From Coptis chinensis (taxonomy: Eukaryota; Streptophyta; Magnoliopsida; Ranunculales; Ranunculaceae), in NCBI GenBank assembly GCA_015680905.1, contig CM027384.1, positions 75,673,501 to 75,737,500 of the forward strand: DNA of 64,000 nt, read 5' to 3'. Position numbers and translations under genes: made by a program. Below are positions 1 to 10,693 of this stretch, piece by piece (the stretch's first letter is position 1; each line of letters starts with the position of its first letter). The notes beneath the pieces are model-generated. The model was not told the DNA's origin, did no database searches, and saw nothing but the letters and a program-made list of their open reading frames with translations.

Positions 1-1045
1 TCCTTAAGAAATTTTACATAATCTACTATCAACAGAACGAACAGTTATTAAAAAATTCTCAAATGCTATAGCTTAGACGTAGATGATGGCTTAGAGTTGG
101 GACAGAATTAGCTTTTCCGATCCCCTGAACCCACTAAGAGATCTCAATATTATCCCCCTTCGTTGCAGCAAGAATCATCTAACTTAACTCTCCAAATAAG
201 CACAAGGACTCCAAGGCACTAGAGCTGCCTTAGCTTCAAACAATAACTCCAGCCAACTTGGAGGTCAACCATGGGAATAGGCAAACAGTTGGTCCTCCCG
301 GCCCTGAAGTCTGAATAGTCCATCAAACACAGAAGCCATTGGTTGTATTTTTTTTTAAGAGGCAATGTTTATGAGCTGGGAACTTTTTGATATAAACCTT
401 TACATGGGAGAGTATGCGTAAATGTCTATTGGGATCCTCAGAAATTGTTGACCTTAAATCTTCAGAATTTTTTTATTTATCTTCACCACTGGTAATGCAT
501 AACCGACGACAAAGAAGAATTCATCAATATTAGCGATAATTATTGAAGATTTGCATTGTTTCAATTATTAGTTTGTTTGTTTAATTAAATTTACACAAAA
601 TAATAGTCAATTAAAGAAATTATATTGTATGTTCAAAAATAGTCTAAACACTATGTTCTCTCCATTAATTTTTGTTTAACATGTTATTGTTCCACTCAGT
701 CCGACATTACATGAATCACACATTATAAAAGTGATACTTGAGGAGAGGGAATGTGCAGATGAAGCAAATTGTTAGTAATGTTAGTAGTAGGTCACTGGGT
801 TTAGTAGCTTATACTCATAGGAGACTTCCGTGAAAGAGACATATAACTTAAATCTTTTCCATCAAAAAGTGCTAGACCAAAACCACAACCGGAAATGGAT
901 GCCTTACCTAGAGTGCATAGAACACATGTGATAGATTGATAGAGTGCGCATTGGAGCATAGAACACATTTGACCTTAATAGTGTTTTAGTACATAAATAA
1001 TGTTCGAATATTGAGATTTATATACGCAAAATACCTAAAAGATCT
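1..1045. other. Non-coding stretch, possible Helitron interior
   Basis: I recognise no exon or conserved reading frame here. The stretch is AT-rich and ends at a canonical Helitron 3' hairpin, so part of it may be the body of a non-autonomous Helitron. No 5' TC terminus was identified, and the element may begin left of the window. If the minus-strand TLDc gene continues leftwards, this stretch would also be intronic. Confidence 0.4.
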
Positions 1046-1073
1046 CGGGCATATGCCCGGGTTCAAAATCTAG
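1046..1073 (+). mobile_element. Helitron 3' terminus
   Basis: A perfect 14-nt palindrome CGGGCATATGCCCG (1046-1059) is followed after 10 nt by CTAG (1070-1073) and then a T. A short GC-rich hairpin 10-12 nt before CTRR, with insertion before T, is the diagnostic 3' end of plant Helitrons, and the spacer (GGTTCAAAAT) resembles Arabidopsis ends as I remember them. No Rep/helicase sequence is visible, so the element is presumably non-autonomous. Confidence 0.72.
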
Positions 1074-1679
1074 TATCAAATTATATCAGTTTCCTCTATC
1101 AAGTTGTTTCCACCCATTCAAGATCAATTTCTATAACAACTCTTATCTGTGAGCGGAGGGAACTATTGGTTTGGGTGAGGGGAGGCTAAATGTATTTTGG
1201 CATCTCTCTGAATCCCCAAGAAGGCAAGAAGAGATTAGCACTCCTCAATTCCCACTGTCTTATTATACTATTGTTTGGTAATATACAGATTTATTACAAC
1301 AATTTTTCGTTCTTCTTTTTATTTATTTATTTTTAATAGCACCTTTCATCATCAATGTCTTTCTTCTCCATCATCGACAACACTCACACCCCACTGCCCT
1401 GCAGTTGCTAGTATATTTAACACAAGTTTGAGACGAGCAGCCAATTGCTCAATAAACTACCATGTTTTTCAATACGCAACTTTATCAACTCCTATCCTTG
1501 TTCAACAAATGGATGTGATCAAAGTACATGAGCCAAAAACAAGTTGGCTTAACTAATATAGTTCATATCGACCATAATTGCAGCAAGCCTTTGTAAAGAA
1601 TCCTTTCAGTGATAGGATTAGTCAAAACATAAAATAATGCACATATATAAAACACGAAACCGCTGAATAAAAAACTTAC
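1074..1679. other. Probable intron 3 of the TLDc gene; no exon seen
   Basis: This lies immediately 3' (minus strand) of a good splice donor (AAA|GTAAGT at 1680/1679). The family's next exon should continue the EF-hand-like region, but I could not find a matching frame here. The plus-strand open frame at 1275-1556 has low-complexity content and no recognisable family. The remaining exons are either left of the window or lost. Confidence 0.4.
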
Positions 1680-2123
1680 TTTAGCTATCACAAGATCTTC
1701 AAAGGTGAGTTTTTGGTCTTTCCGTTTCCTCGTAACCAAGTCGAACAGCCTATCACCAAGTGGTCCATGAACCCGAAAATAAGTCTGCAAATATTTAGAC
1801 GCTATTCATTAAAATCTATCGAGTTAAGATTGAAACTATTGGTTAATATTTTTTAAAAAAAATATATGGGGATTTAAAAATTGAACCTGGAAAACAGAAG
1901 GAGAGATGAATTTAGAGTTGCTGTTGGATTGAGCAGCAAGAGAGGTGAATAGTGTTTTCAGATCTTCGAGTTCTTTCTGTGAGAATGACCTGTGTATTGA
2001 ACAGTGTTATAGATAGAACTTAAAAGAGACGGAGAGAGAAGTGAGTTGAAGAGAGTGGTGAGTTTACCTGGTTGCAGAAACAAAGTGTGGATCGGTTGAA
2101 GAAGCTGATTGCGAGTTGCCCAT
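1680..2123 (-). CDS. TLDc/EF-hand family protein, exons 1-3 (partial)
   Basis: This is the N-terminal 88 codons of a plant TLD-domain, calcium-binding-type protein. Three minus-strand exons join in frame: 2068-2123 (56 nt), 1887-1989 (103 nt) and 1680-1784 (105 nt). Each is bounded by GT/AG (donors AG|GTAAAC, CAG|GTTCAA and AAA|GTAAGT; acceptors ACACAG and TTTGCAG). The product starts MGNSQSASS, a likely N-myristoylation context. It continues through SQKELEDLKTLF and ends with the family-typical block GDRLFDLVTRKRKDQKLTFE followed by DLVIAK. In relatives this precedes EF-hand-like sequence and a C-terminal TLDc domain, neither of which is in the window. The family call comes from remembered similarity to Arabidopsis TLDc proteins. 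An ATG at 2128 is out of frame, so 2123 was chosen as the start. Confidence 0.78.
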
Positions 2124-2587
2124 CGCATGGGGCTTTTCGCGCTTGCGGTATATTATGCGCCGTTCGGCTCTTGGCGCGGTTTATTCCACACACATGCCTT
2201 CGAGGATTCCTAATGTAAGGTGACTACAATCACCTCCACGCTGTACCTGGGACAAAGTCACGAGTTGCCTGGTGGCCTCGTGCAATGTACACAAGTATAA
2301 CTTTTAAAAAAGAAAATAAACACATAGGCTGCCATTAGGATTTTACACAGCCCACGAGCACTCTGATGTATTTCTCAAATTTTGTCACTTCAACTAATAT
2401 CTCAGATTACAAAACAATCGCACTTAATACAGAGCAACGTCTGAATTATACACTTTAACGAAAATAAAGTGTCATTTGACGGTTGTTGATAGTTTAGAAA
2501 TCAAAACCACATTGTAACTCGCATTGCATTGAATTTTGTTTTTGCTCACTTACCTAGCAGACTAGCATAGTTACTTTGCAATACACA
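2124..2587. promoter_or_regulatory. Intergenic region upstream of the TLDc gene
   Basis: This is the promoter and 5' leader side of the minus-strand TLDc gene. It ends at the left TSD of the LINE. No clear TATA box was identified. The other half of the original intergenic region lies at 47954-48006 and 52187-52598. The rejoined spacer between the two divergent host genes is about 0.9 kb, short enough for shared promoter elements. Confidence 0.45.
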
Positions 2588-2657
2588 AGTACATTTTCGA
2601 ACTAAAACATTCGAATAAAATACAACAAACAAGCTCTGCTGCGGCTGAAAGCAGTTG

Positions 2658-2905
2658 CCTCTACCTTGCATAACTGATCTATATCTTCCCTCTCCCCTTT
2701 CTGAGGGTCTTAATACTCTGGTTCTGGTTGTGCCATATAGCTTCTTTGTAGTCTTTCGTAGTTTCATATCCCCCCCGCCCCCTCTACCTTGCATAACTGA
2801 TCTATATATATCTTCCCTCTCCTCTTTATGAGGGTCTTAATACTCTGGGTTCTGGTTGTGCCATATAGCTTCTTTGTAGTCTTTCGTAGTTTCATATCCC
2901 CCCCT
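2658..2905 (+). repeat. Duplicated 123-bp unit in the LINE 5' UTR
   Basis: Two adjacent copies begin at 2658 and 2781 (CCTCTACCTTGCATAACTGA in both). They run through GAGGGTCTTAATACTCTGG and a pyrimidine-rich end. They differ by a few substitutions and a TATA-dinucleotide length change. They lie just before ORF1, where some L1 elements keep promoter monomers. Promoter function here is inferred only. Confidence 0.85.
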
Positions 2906-2936
2906 CTCCCATCAGTCCCCTTCTGGTAGGTTTTAC

Positions 2937-5078
2937 ATGGAACTCAGGTTAGGGGTTTCAACTAGTAGGTTGGAACCAGGAGATTCATCAAAGTCCAAAA
3001 TTGAAGTTCTGCAAGATGAAATGCAAAATCTTTTCTGCTCTAAGGAAAAGAGAGGTAGATATTGGCTGCAAAAATGAAGAAACTAGTGCTGAGGGGCAGA
3101 CCACTTTGCTGGGTAAGTTGTTTTGGGGGAAATCAATACCCATACAAGCTTTGGCAGAGGAACTGCACCGTTGCTGGCAAACAAGAGGTAGTACAAAGGT
3201 AGAAGCTATATCAAAAGGGTTATATAAACTGTTTTTTGAGAGCTCGGAAGAATATGATCATGTCAGGAAAAACGTCCCTTGGATGGTACAGGGGTTTATC
3301 TTCTCTGTTAAAAAATGGAAAATTTCTCAGCTAGTGGATGAAGAATGGAAATTCAACATGGTAGATTTTTGGGTCCAAATCTATGGAATCCCAAGTAATC
3401 AGATCAATGAAGAAAATGTTAAAAGGGTGGGACTCAGCCTGGGCAAAGTAAAAAATGTGGACCTTTTATGCTCGTCGGAGTTTAAAAAACCGGTGGAAAG
3501 GGTCAGAGTTGAGATTGATATCAAGGAAAGGCTGCTGAAAGGTTTAGATCTCAGAACAGAATTGGGAGAAATTTTCCCAGTAACTTTTAAGTATGAGAAC
3601 CTGGATATTTTATGTTATTTCTGTGGATGTATTGGGCATGATATTCACTTCTATAACCAAAGAGAAAAATATAGTATGGATATGAGGAAGTTTGGTGGAT
3701 CCCCAAGAGATGTCAAGAACAATTTTTCCTTCATGATGCGAGCAAATGTGTTCTACAATGGTGTGGCTAGTTTTTGCCCTATGTCAGTGATGTTCTCTGG
3801 TACACCACAAAAACCGAGATATGACCAGATTCCAACGAGGAACTGAGGATCACCAGCGAAGAGGAATTGGAATGGGGTTGGACTTCTAGCAACACCACCA
3901 AGTAAATCATACGTGGCAACAAGCTCTGGAGACAGGCAGATGGCTTCTAAGGAAAGAGAATCAGGAAGGACGATGGACAGAATGGCTAATTCTGCAAGGG
4001 TAGAGTCAGAGTCAGTGACCGTTACTGTAGCTGGACTGGGGGGGCCAAATTACTCGGATAAAGATATGGGGCCCGAGATGAATACCCAAGCCCAGGAGAG
4101 AAAAAACAGACAAGCAGATGGACCGCACGACCATGGACCATCTCATGGGGCCTTGGTGGTTTGGAAACCGGATGAGAGCTGGGTGGGTATGGAAGTGGAT
4201 ATGGATACGGGTAAGGAATGTGGACCAAAAGGAACGGGCCTGGCCTAAGGTAGGCCCACAGGTTCTGAAAGGCCAGAGACTTGGCAAGAAATGGGTCGCA
4301 ACACTGTAGGAAGAGGAGACCTAGAATTGGAGATTGTTAGCTTGGGAACAGGGAAAGTGGTAGGGAATAATAATGCCTCGCTGCATAACAGTTGTTCTCA
4401 TTTTTCCGAGGCAATTATTCCTCTACTAGAACACATTGAAACAGATGGGACTAAGCGTGCTTCGATCAAGGCTGGGGCAGAGATACCAAGTTTTCGGTTT
4501 ATTGGGCTACCTACACGTGGAAGAGGATACAAATCTTTGGCTTATCGAGGAGGAAAAAGGAGGGGTTTATCTGGAGGTGGTAGGAAGTTTTCTGCAGAGG
4601 TTGGTGTGGGTAAGAAAAGAAAATCGGTTAGTTTCGTTGAAAAAGAAAGGAAGACAAAAGAAAATCGGTTAGTTTCGTTGAAAAAGAAAGGAAGACAGTT
4701 GATATGGGAGATCATGGGTGGGGAAGGATTAGTTTAAGGTTGGCAATGCAGAGATCAAAAAGGGAAAAGCTGGAACCGGATGATTTGAGGGCAAGAGGGA
4801 TGGGGAATTTACTAATACTGGAAAATGCTCCTACAATCTCTATCTATAGTGATTCGACCGAATCAAATGAACCATCTCATTCTGATCATTCTAGGGTTTC
4901 TAGTGTCCCATCTCAGTTCTCTAGAGCTAGCATTCCTGAAGAGGAGATCCCCTCAGATGCTTTCACTGATGAGGATAAAGAGGACCAATCAAAGGAAGAA
5001 GAAGATGACACAACAGAGGAGGAAGAAGAGGATATATATATCAGTAGGAGGGGGCCAAGATATGGTGGTGTACAATGA
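2937..5078 (+). pseudogene. LINE ORF1 (DUF4283, CCHC zinc knuckle), decayed
   Basis: This is the RNA-binding ORF1 protein of a plant L1. The best block is 3016-3843. It contains a DUF4283-type region (about codons 30-130, with WMVQGFIFSVKKW and VDFWVQIYGIP) and a zinc-knuckle-like CYFCGCIGHDIHFY near 3614. A TGA at 3844-3846 breaks the frame, which then stays open to 4248. After a frameshift it continues through a basic Arg/Gly/Lys-rich part (4291-4737) and an acidic Glu/Asp-rich tail (to 5078). Translation may start at ATG 2937, with a frameshift near 3090, or at ATG 3016. Neither can be decided from this copy. The protein would coat LINE RNA and assist reverse transcription. Confidence 0.8.
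4615..4696 (+). repeat. 41-bp tandem duplication inside LINE ORF1
   Basis: Two adjacent 41-bp copies (4615-4655 and 4656-4696) share AAAAGAAAATCGGTTAGTTT and a purine-rich tail. They code for Lys-rich sequence. Because 41 is not a multiple of three, the duplication shifts the frame and contributes to ORF1 decay. Confidence 0.85.
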
Positions 5079-5406
5079 ATACTACTATGATGAAGTCTCA
5101 ATGGGAAATGCACCCAAGGAGCTGGTACAAGGCAGTCAAGAGAGGGTAGGGTATAAGTCTGAAGAAAGCATTTCTCAACCCCAACCTCTTGCAGTTGATG
5201 ATTCAACAGTGGTAAGATGCCCAAACTTCAATCTCTGTAAACAGAAGAAAGGAAAAAGGTATTATGGAAAAAAAAGGAGAGTCTAGTGGTTATGGTGGAA
5301 AAATAAGGTTTAATGGTATTAGTGGTGAGTCTAGTAGCAATGGAGGTCTGTGTGGTCCTCCTCCAAGGTTCGCGGTGGCTGTCCCCAAACAGCTGCCTCA
5401 TCAGAA

Positions 5407-6573
5407 ATGATACATGCCTGGAACTGTCGAGGAATGGGTTCCTCCACGGCAATTTAAAATCTAAAGGATCTGGTGATACAACATCAACCAGATATTTTAT
5501 GTTTATCAGAAACTAAAGTCAGTGCTAGTAGGGTTAGTATGTTAGAGAAAGTTATCAAGTATGATAATGTCTTTTGTGTACCGGCTGCTGGAACTAGAGG
5601 TGGTTTGGCTCTTTTGTGGAAGGAGGGAGTGGACCTGGAAGTGATGGGAGCAACAGCTAACCAAATATCAGGTAAATTAAATAATTATCATAGCAATGAA
5701 CCTTGGTTTTTCACTTTTGTGTATGGGGAACCTAATGCATGTATGAGACACCGGTTTTGGACTGAGTTAAGGGAAGTGGCTCCCTACATTCCTGGTCCAT
5801 GGCTGGTGTTTGGAGATTTCAATTCTATTTTATCTCTTGATGAAAAGATAGGAGGTAGATCTGTTTTCACAAAAAGCTTGCAAGATTTCAATTCGGTTAT
5901 GAATGATCTGGGGTTGATGGATTTGGGATATAGAGGTCCTAAGTTTACTTGGAATAATAATAGAAGGTTTGCTGATAATATTATTGAAAGGTTAGATAGA
6001 GCTCTTGCTTCTTCTGACTGGTTAAATAAGTTTCCCCAGATGATGGTTACTAATGTGGTTAATGCTACGTCTGATCATTTATCTATGAAGATCTCTCTGA
6101 AGGCTAATGAGGAACAAGCTGAGAGACCTTTTAGGTTTTATAGTATGTGGCTGCAAGATGAGTCTTGCAGACCTATTATAGACAAAGCTTCGAACTCAGT
6201 TTCTCATGACCTTCCTGACTGGAATGTTATAAATAAGCTAAAAAGTGCTGCTGAGAGTCTAAAAAGCTGGAATAAAAAGGTTTTTGGAAATATTTTTTAT
6301 AATATAAAAAAGACTCAGAAAGAGTTGGATAGAGTTTTATAAAGGCCTTTTAACCCTTCAAATTTAGAAAAAGCAAAAGTTTTAAAAAATCAGTTATTTG
6401 ACTGGTATGAAAAAGAAGAAGTCTTCTGGAAACAAAAGTCTAGTCAACATTGGATTAAAGAGGGAGGAAGGAACACTAAGTTTTTTCATCTATCTACTAT
6501 TTATAGGCGTAGGAAAAATAACATAGATAAAGTTAAAGATGATGAGGGGGTTTGGAAAGAAGGCAGAAAAGAA
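5407..6573 (+). pseudogene. LINE ORF2, part 1: apurinic-type endonuclease
   Basis: This is the endonuclease/exonuclease/phosphatase domain of L1 ORF2, which nicks the target site for target-primed reverse transcription. ATG 5407 opens with the typical HAWNCRGMG motif. A single TAA at 5455-5457 interrupts an otherwise open frame. Catalytic landmarks are present: Asn in WNCRG, Glu in LSETK, Asp/Asn in FGDFNSI, and the terminal SDH motif. A second TAA ends the long frame at 6340-6342, but the same frame continues with recognisable linker sequence to the insertion point. Element A begins after the TSD at 6574-6578, and ORF2 resumes at 36804. Confidence 0.9.
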
Positions 6574-6578
6574 GTAGG
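6574..6578. repeat. TSD (GTAGG) of element A, left copy
   Basis: GTAGG lies directly before TGATGTTC, the left end of element A. The same five bases follow its right end at 36799-36803. They mark insertion into LINE ORF2. Confidence 0.88.
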
Positions 6579-8145
6579 TGATGTTCACCTTTTGCGTATG
6601 TTAGAGATTTGATTCTCTAATTTGACAAAGTGCGAATACAAAGATTTTTGCCTTACTCATGATATTCGTGTGCATAGTTTTGAGTAGGGATTTCGAACCA
6701 TCCTAAGTCTAAGACAACTTACAATTTGTTTTTGCTCTTTTAGGAAACTAGTGAGTAAGTTTTAAAGTATGGTTGAATTGATACTAACTACTTGGTTTCT
6801 TTTAATGCAAAAACTGAAAACTTTAAGTTACGTAAACATGCAACTAAAACAAAGATAAAAATTTACTTCTAAATAGGTGTGGAGAGTTAGTTTTCCTCAT
6901 GTGAAGATAACCTCTATTGTAACCTTCCTAGAACTCATAGACAAGTCCTAATAAAGATTAACTTGATCCCTAACACTATGACTCATCTCTAAGATCATAT
7001 TACTAGCATGTAAAACCAAAGCAATAACTCATCTCTAAGATCATCACCTTGATTCCTAACTAGTTGACTCTACACCAACTACCATTTTGGGATAGGATGT
7101 AGGTCTAGTTGTTCTTCCTAAACAACATACTAAAATCACATCACAAAGGTTATCCCTCACATGAGCATCATTAACCCCCCACAAAGGGAAGGTTTTAGCT
7201 CATGATCCTAGGGATAAAAATGAAAGATGCAAATAGATATGTATATGAGAAAGAGAAAGAAGAAGAAGAAGAATACAAGAACTCACTTGCATTAAGAAGT
7301 TTAGATTTTATTTAGAACAAGAACACAGAAGTTTCTACCGCACCATTAAAACTATTACAAGCTTTTTCATAAAAACTCAAAACTAAAACTAAACTAAGAA
7401 CTTCCTCCGGAACTAAAAAAATAATAATGCATGATAAAGGAAAAGAAGTCAAGGGAGTAAATGGAGTGCATACCCCCTTGTTTTGTTTTTTTTTCCTTTC
7501 TTTTAGAATTCTCTCCCTCATCCCACGTGAAAACATACACACATATTTAATTCACTTTTATCCACCACATTAAAACAAAGTGACACCTTGCTTTTTTTTT
7601 TTACTATTAACACCTAATATTATTAATTACATGCAAGGTGTCAACTTTGAACCAATAATTTGGCACTTTTGTCTTGACATGCTCCATGATTGATGACTCA
7701 CTCTTCTTGTGGGCCCAAAAGGTGGGTCCATGTGCTATGTCCATTGGTGGGTCTGGACGTCGATTTATACAATTTCTGGCCTAAGGTACAGCTAGTCATA
7801 CTGATCATCCGGGCAGCTTACTTGCCGAAATCGGAGTCCAGGTTAACGAGATATGAGCTCCGAAAGTTTATGTTTTTCTTCACATAGTCCCATTCTGACT
7901 CGATTCTGTCATGTTTGAGTCCCCGACTTTGATCCGTCTTTGTTTAGCTTCACATGGCTGATTTAGAAGAATTCATATATACATCGTTCTCCGTGCTTTA
8001 ACGCAGGTTTAACCAATATTTTCATGTTTACTGCGAAGACCTGCAAAAGTACGAAAATATATTTATTTCATGATTATTAAACACATAATTAACCAAATTT
8101 ATATGTCTCAATGGGGTTTAATATTACAGTTTTGGATGCTTATCA
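6579..8145 (-). repeat. LTR of element A, left (3' LTR)
   Basis: A 1567-bp LTR starting TGATGTTCACC and ending GCTTATCA on the plus strand. It aligns end to end with 34072-36798 once the MULE is removed. The right copy has a small deletion near 36480 and lacks about five bases at its terminus (ends GGGACCA). A conserved stem-loop lies at 7579-7645. Confidence 0.9.
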
Positions 8146-8158
8146 CACTACCCCCAAA
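8146..8158 (-). other. Polypurine tract of element A
   Basis: On the minus strand the sequence TTTGGGGGTAGTG abuts the 3' LTR (TGATAAGC). This is the usual Athila-like arrangement and primes plus-strand DNA synthesis. Just upstream is the related purine-rich motif GCTTGAGGACAAACAG. Confidence 0.8.
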
Positions 8159-9801
8159 CAGCACTCTGTTTGTCCTCAAGCAAAGAAGAGACACTAAAAC
8201 AGATAAGTGGCCAAAAATGTGTAGTCCTAACTACTTCTCGTTTCAGAGTACGGTTGCATTGACCATATGCAACAAGGCCTTAAACCACTAGGAATTCCCT
8301 AGTGGATGAGTTATAGTCTCGTGAGAGTTTTCCTGAGAAGATACTCACAAAGCTCATTTATACTACAATGACTCAGTGATAAAAACTCGTTTCCTAAATT
8401 AATCTCGGATATCCATATATCTCCTTAGCAGGGAACGAGGATTGATTTCTTTGAAACTCAAGTTAATATGCATTCAATAATTAAAATATCTACATATGAT
8501 CATACATACAGTGAACTCTTCATTGAAATGTACAAGCAGGGCCGTTTCTGGATCCTTTGGAGAGTGTACCTAAATGGGTTCTCACAGGTGTGTGTCGAAA
8601 CACAAATTCGCTCATAATTTTTCCACTTAGGTTTTGCTAACTCCAGTGTGCAGTGGGCACACATTTCCTCACATACTCAATGACAGTCAGAGGAGCTGAG
8701 GTCGATCAATCACGTCTACTACTTATTATCACACCTTCCTACTCCTAATTGAGCTAGAGGTCTTTATTAGGTATTGTGGGGCTTAGGTGATGGTGTAGAA
8801 GAAAATGAAAATGGATAATCAAAATTGACGAGTATGAGAGAATAGGGTCTTCAAGATATTTAAACTGGAGAAATCCTTGTTTTCTTTCTTGTTTCTAATT
8901 GAGTTTCCCAACCTTGCTCTTAAGCCTCTAGATACTGATGATAACTTTTTTTTTTTTTTTTTTTTTGAAGTAAGTAACTGACTTTTATTTGGGACAACTC
9001 TTTCTCTTTATTTTTCTACATTTCATTCTATTTCTCATACTCCTCATTTGGGTAGGTTTAATTTATTTAGGGTTACTAGACAGGTAAGGGATTTTTGGTG
9101 AAAATGAAAGGTTCAGTAGATTGACTAGTGGTAAAATTTTTAACAGGTATGAATTTTTGGCTATGTCGATCCAAAGATGGCCTAAATTCTTGCCTAGGGT
9201 TCGGATGGTGATCAAGTAAGTAGACGCGTGATTTTCTCTATTCGGAAAAACTACTCATCTATGTCATTACTCACATATCACACATATCGAGGCTTTTTGG
9301 TTAGATTTTCACAGGATTGATCGGTTAAGTAACTAACCACGGTTTCCAGAAACTTACTGCTATGTACAATCGATGATACTCAGTACATGAATGTTCATGA
9401 AAAGATGTATAAACTATTGTATACGTATTATCTTAAGTTTCTTAAAAACAATCCTAATTCGGATACTAATGTGAGATTTCTAGACAATTTTCATCATTGA
9501 AAAGGAAACAAGACTTTGTCACTAAGTACAACTATTAACAAGAAAATAAAAACTATATACATGCTACAATTTGCCTAATTTTTGCTACAGGTTTAAAGCA
9601 CCCCCAAACAGAATGATGCTTAGTCCTCGAAGTATCAATAGATTAAGAAAGAAATTACCTGAGAACCGTGAGCAAAATTAGAGTTAGATTGCTAAAAAGA
9701 AAGGTTGGAGAACATAATATATTATTCAGGAAGAAACAACAAAAAACAATAGCACATGAAACATAACTATTTATAGCTAGAGATATGTACAATGTCCTAC
9801 A
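8159..9801 (-). other. 3' non-coding region of element A, left copy
   Basis: About 1.6 kb between the ORF3 stop and the PPT without a conserved reading frame. Homologous segments occur at 12150-13860 (element B) and 26752-28332 (duplicated block). It holds a perfect-arm palindrome near the PPT (8285-8305) and a poly-T run (8947-8967). Confidence 0.7.
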
Positions 9802-10693
9802 AAGTCACCATCCAGTAGGACTTGCTGGTCTGGCGTCTTCTTGAATGAAATGTATTTCCTTAGCATCACGCCAAAAGATAATTTGCTGCCAAATTTCTGC
9901 CCATCGTTGTTCTCCGGAGTTGTTCAAATGTGCCAATAATTTTTCGTCGTTCGTGTAACAACGAACATGCCTCAGGTACCTAGCAGGACGTCTCCATTGC
10001 CGAAACCTTAATGAACGAATGATTTTGTTTGCCAGACACATAGAATCAACCTTAACCCAGTCATGAAATGTAGCTGAAAACTGCGGGAAATGTGTCCTCA
10101 TAATTCGACAAGCAGTTACTGACAATAGTATATACTGATCCTGAACAGTGTCATTGGCCATAGAAAAATGCCAATCTCCCATGATGTTCAGGAGTATAAA
10201 GAACATCGCAGTCCCTATGTTCATGGTCATACTTGCTAAGGGAATGGTGATGGCTCGCCATTGCATCGGTTCAGTTCCTACTTGTTTAATTTCAAGACCA
10301 TCACCGTATGCTGCGCGAAAAGTTGGCCAATGAAAGGACATATGAGAATTATGAAAGTTGTAATACCATGCTTCTGCTGGATCGTGATAGGGAAGATCCA
10401 AAGTTAGGGCAAGTTGCTATTTAGAAAAAATATGACGTGTGCCACCAACTATGATTGTGATCCCGTCTAAAAAAATGTCATGCACATGGTCGAATGATGG
10501 TGTGTCTTCCATATTAGCATAAAAGTATGTAGCCAAACTTGGTGAATAAGTTTGGTCAGGTTGAAGAACTAGGGAAGACCACCCAATGTTAGTGATGTAG
10601 TCACGAAAGAGATGGCCATAAGTATTGGAATCCATCATAAACTGAAAGGATTGCTCAGGAATGAGTTTCGGAGGTGTTATGTTTGATGAAGAT
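9802..10693 (-). pseudogene. Element A ORF3: putative plant transposon protein, main part
   Basis: This is the third of three paralogous ORFs found downstream of the gag-pol position in these elements. The protein begins MMDSNTYGHLFRDYITNIGW and has the shared block G-W-x-x-L ... Y-S-x-x-L ... F-Y-x-N ... LT-x-x-L-x-L-P. It continues through a hydrophobic stretch (NIGTAMFFILLNIMG) and an Arg-rich segment (RSLRFRQWRRPARYLRHVRC), and ends near 9805. One TAG at about 10414-10416 replaces the CAA found in the 28.7-29.1 kb copy. Element B entered the 5' end of this ORF, and the first codons remain at 30652-30679. Function is unknown. In Athila-type elements such ORFs occupy the env-like position. 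Confidence 0.75.

Noticed and set aside
1275-1556. 93-codon plus-strand ORF
   Set aside because: No family resemblance. It lies in a probable intron opposite to the TLDc gene.
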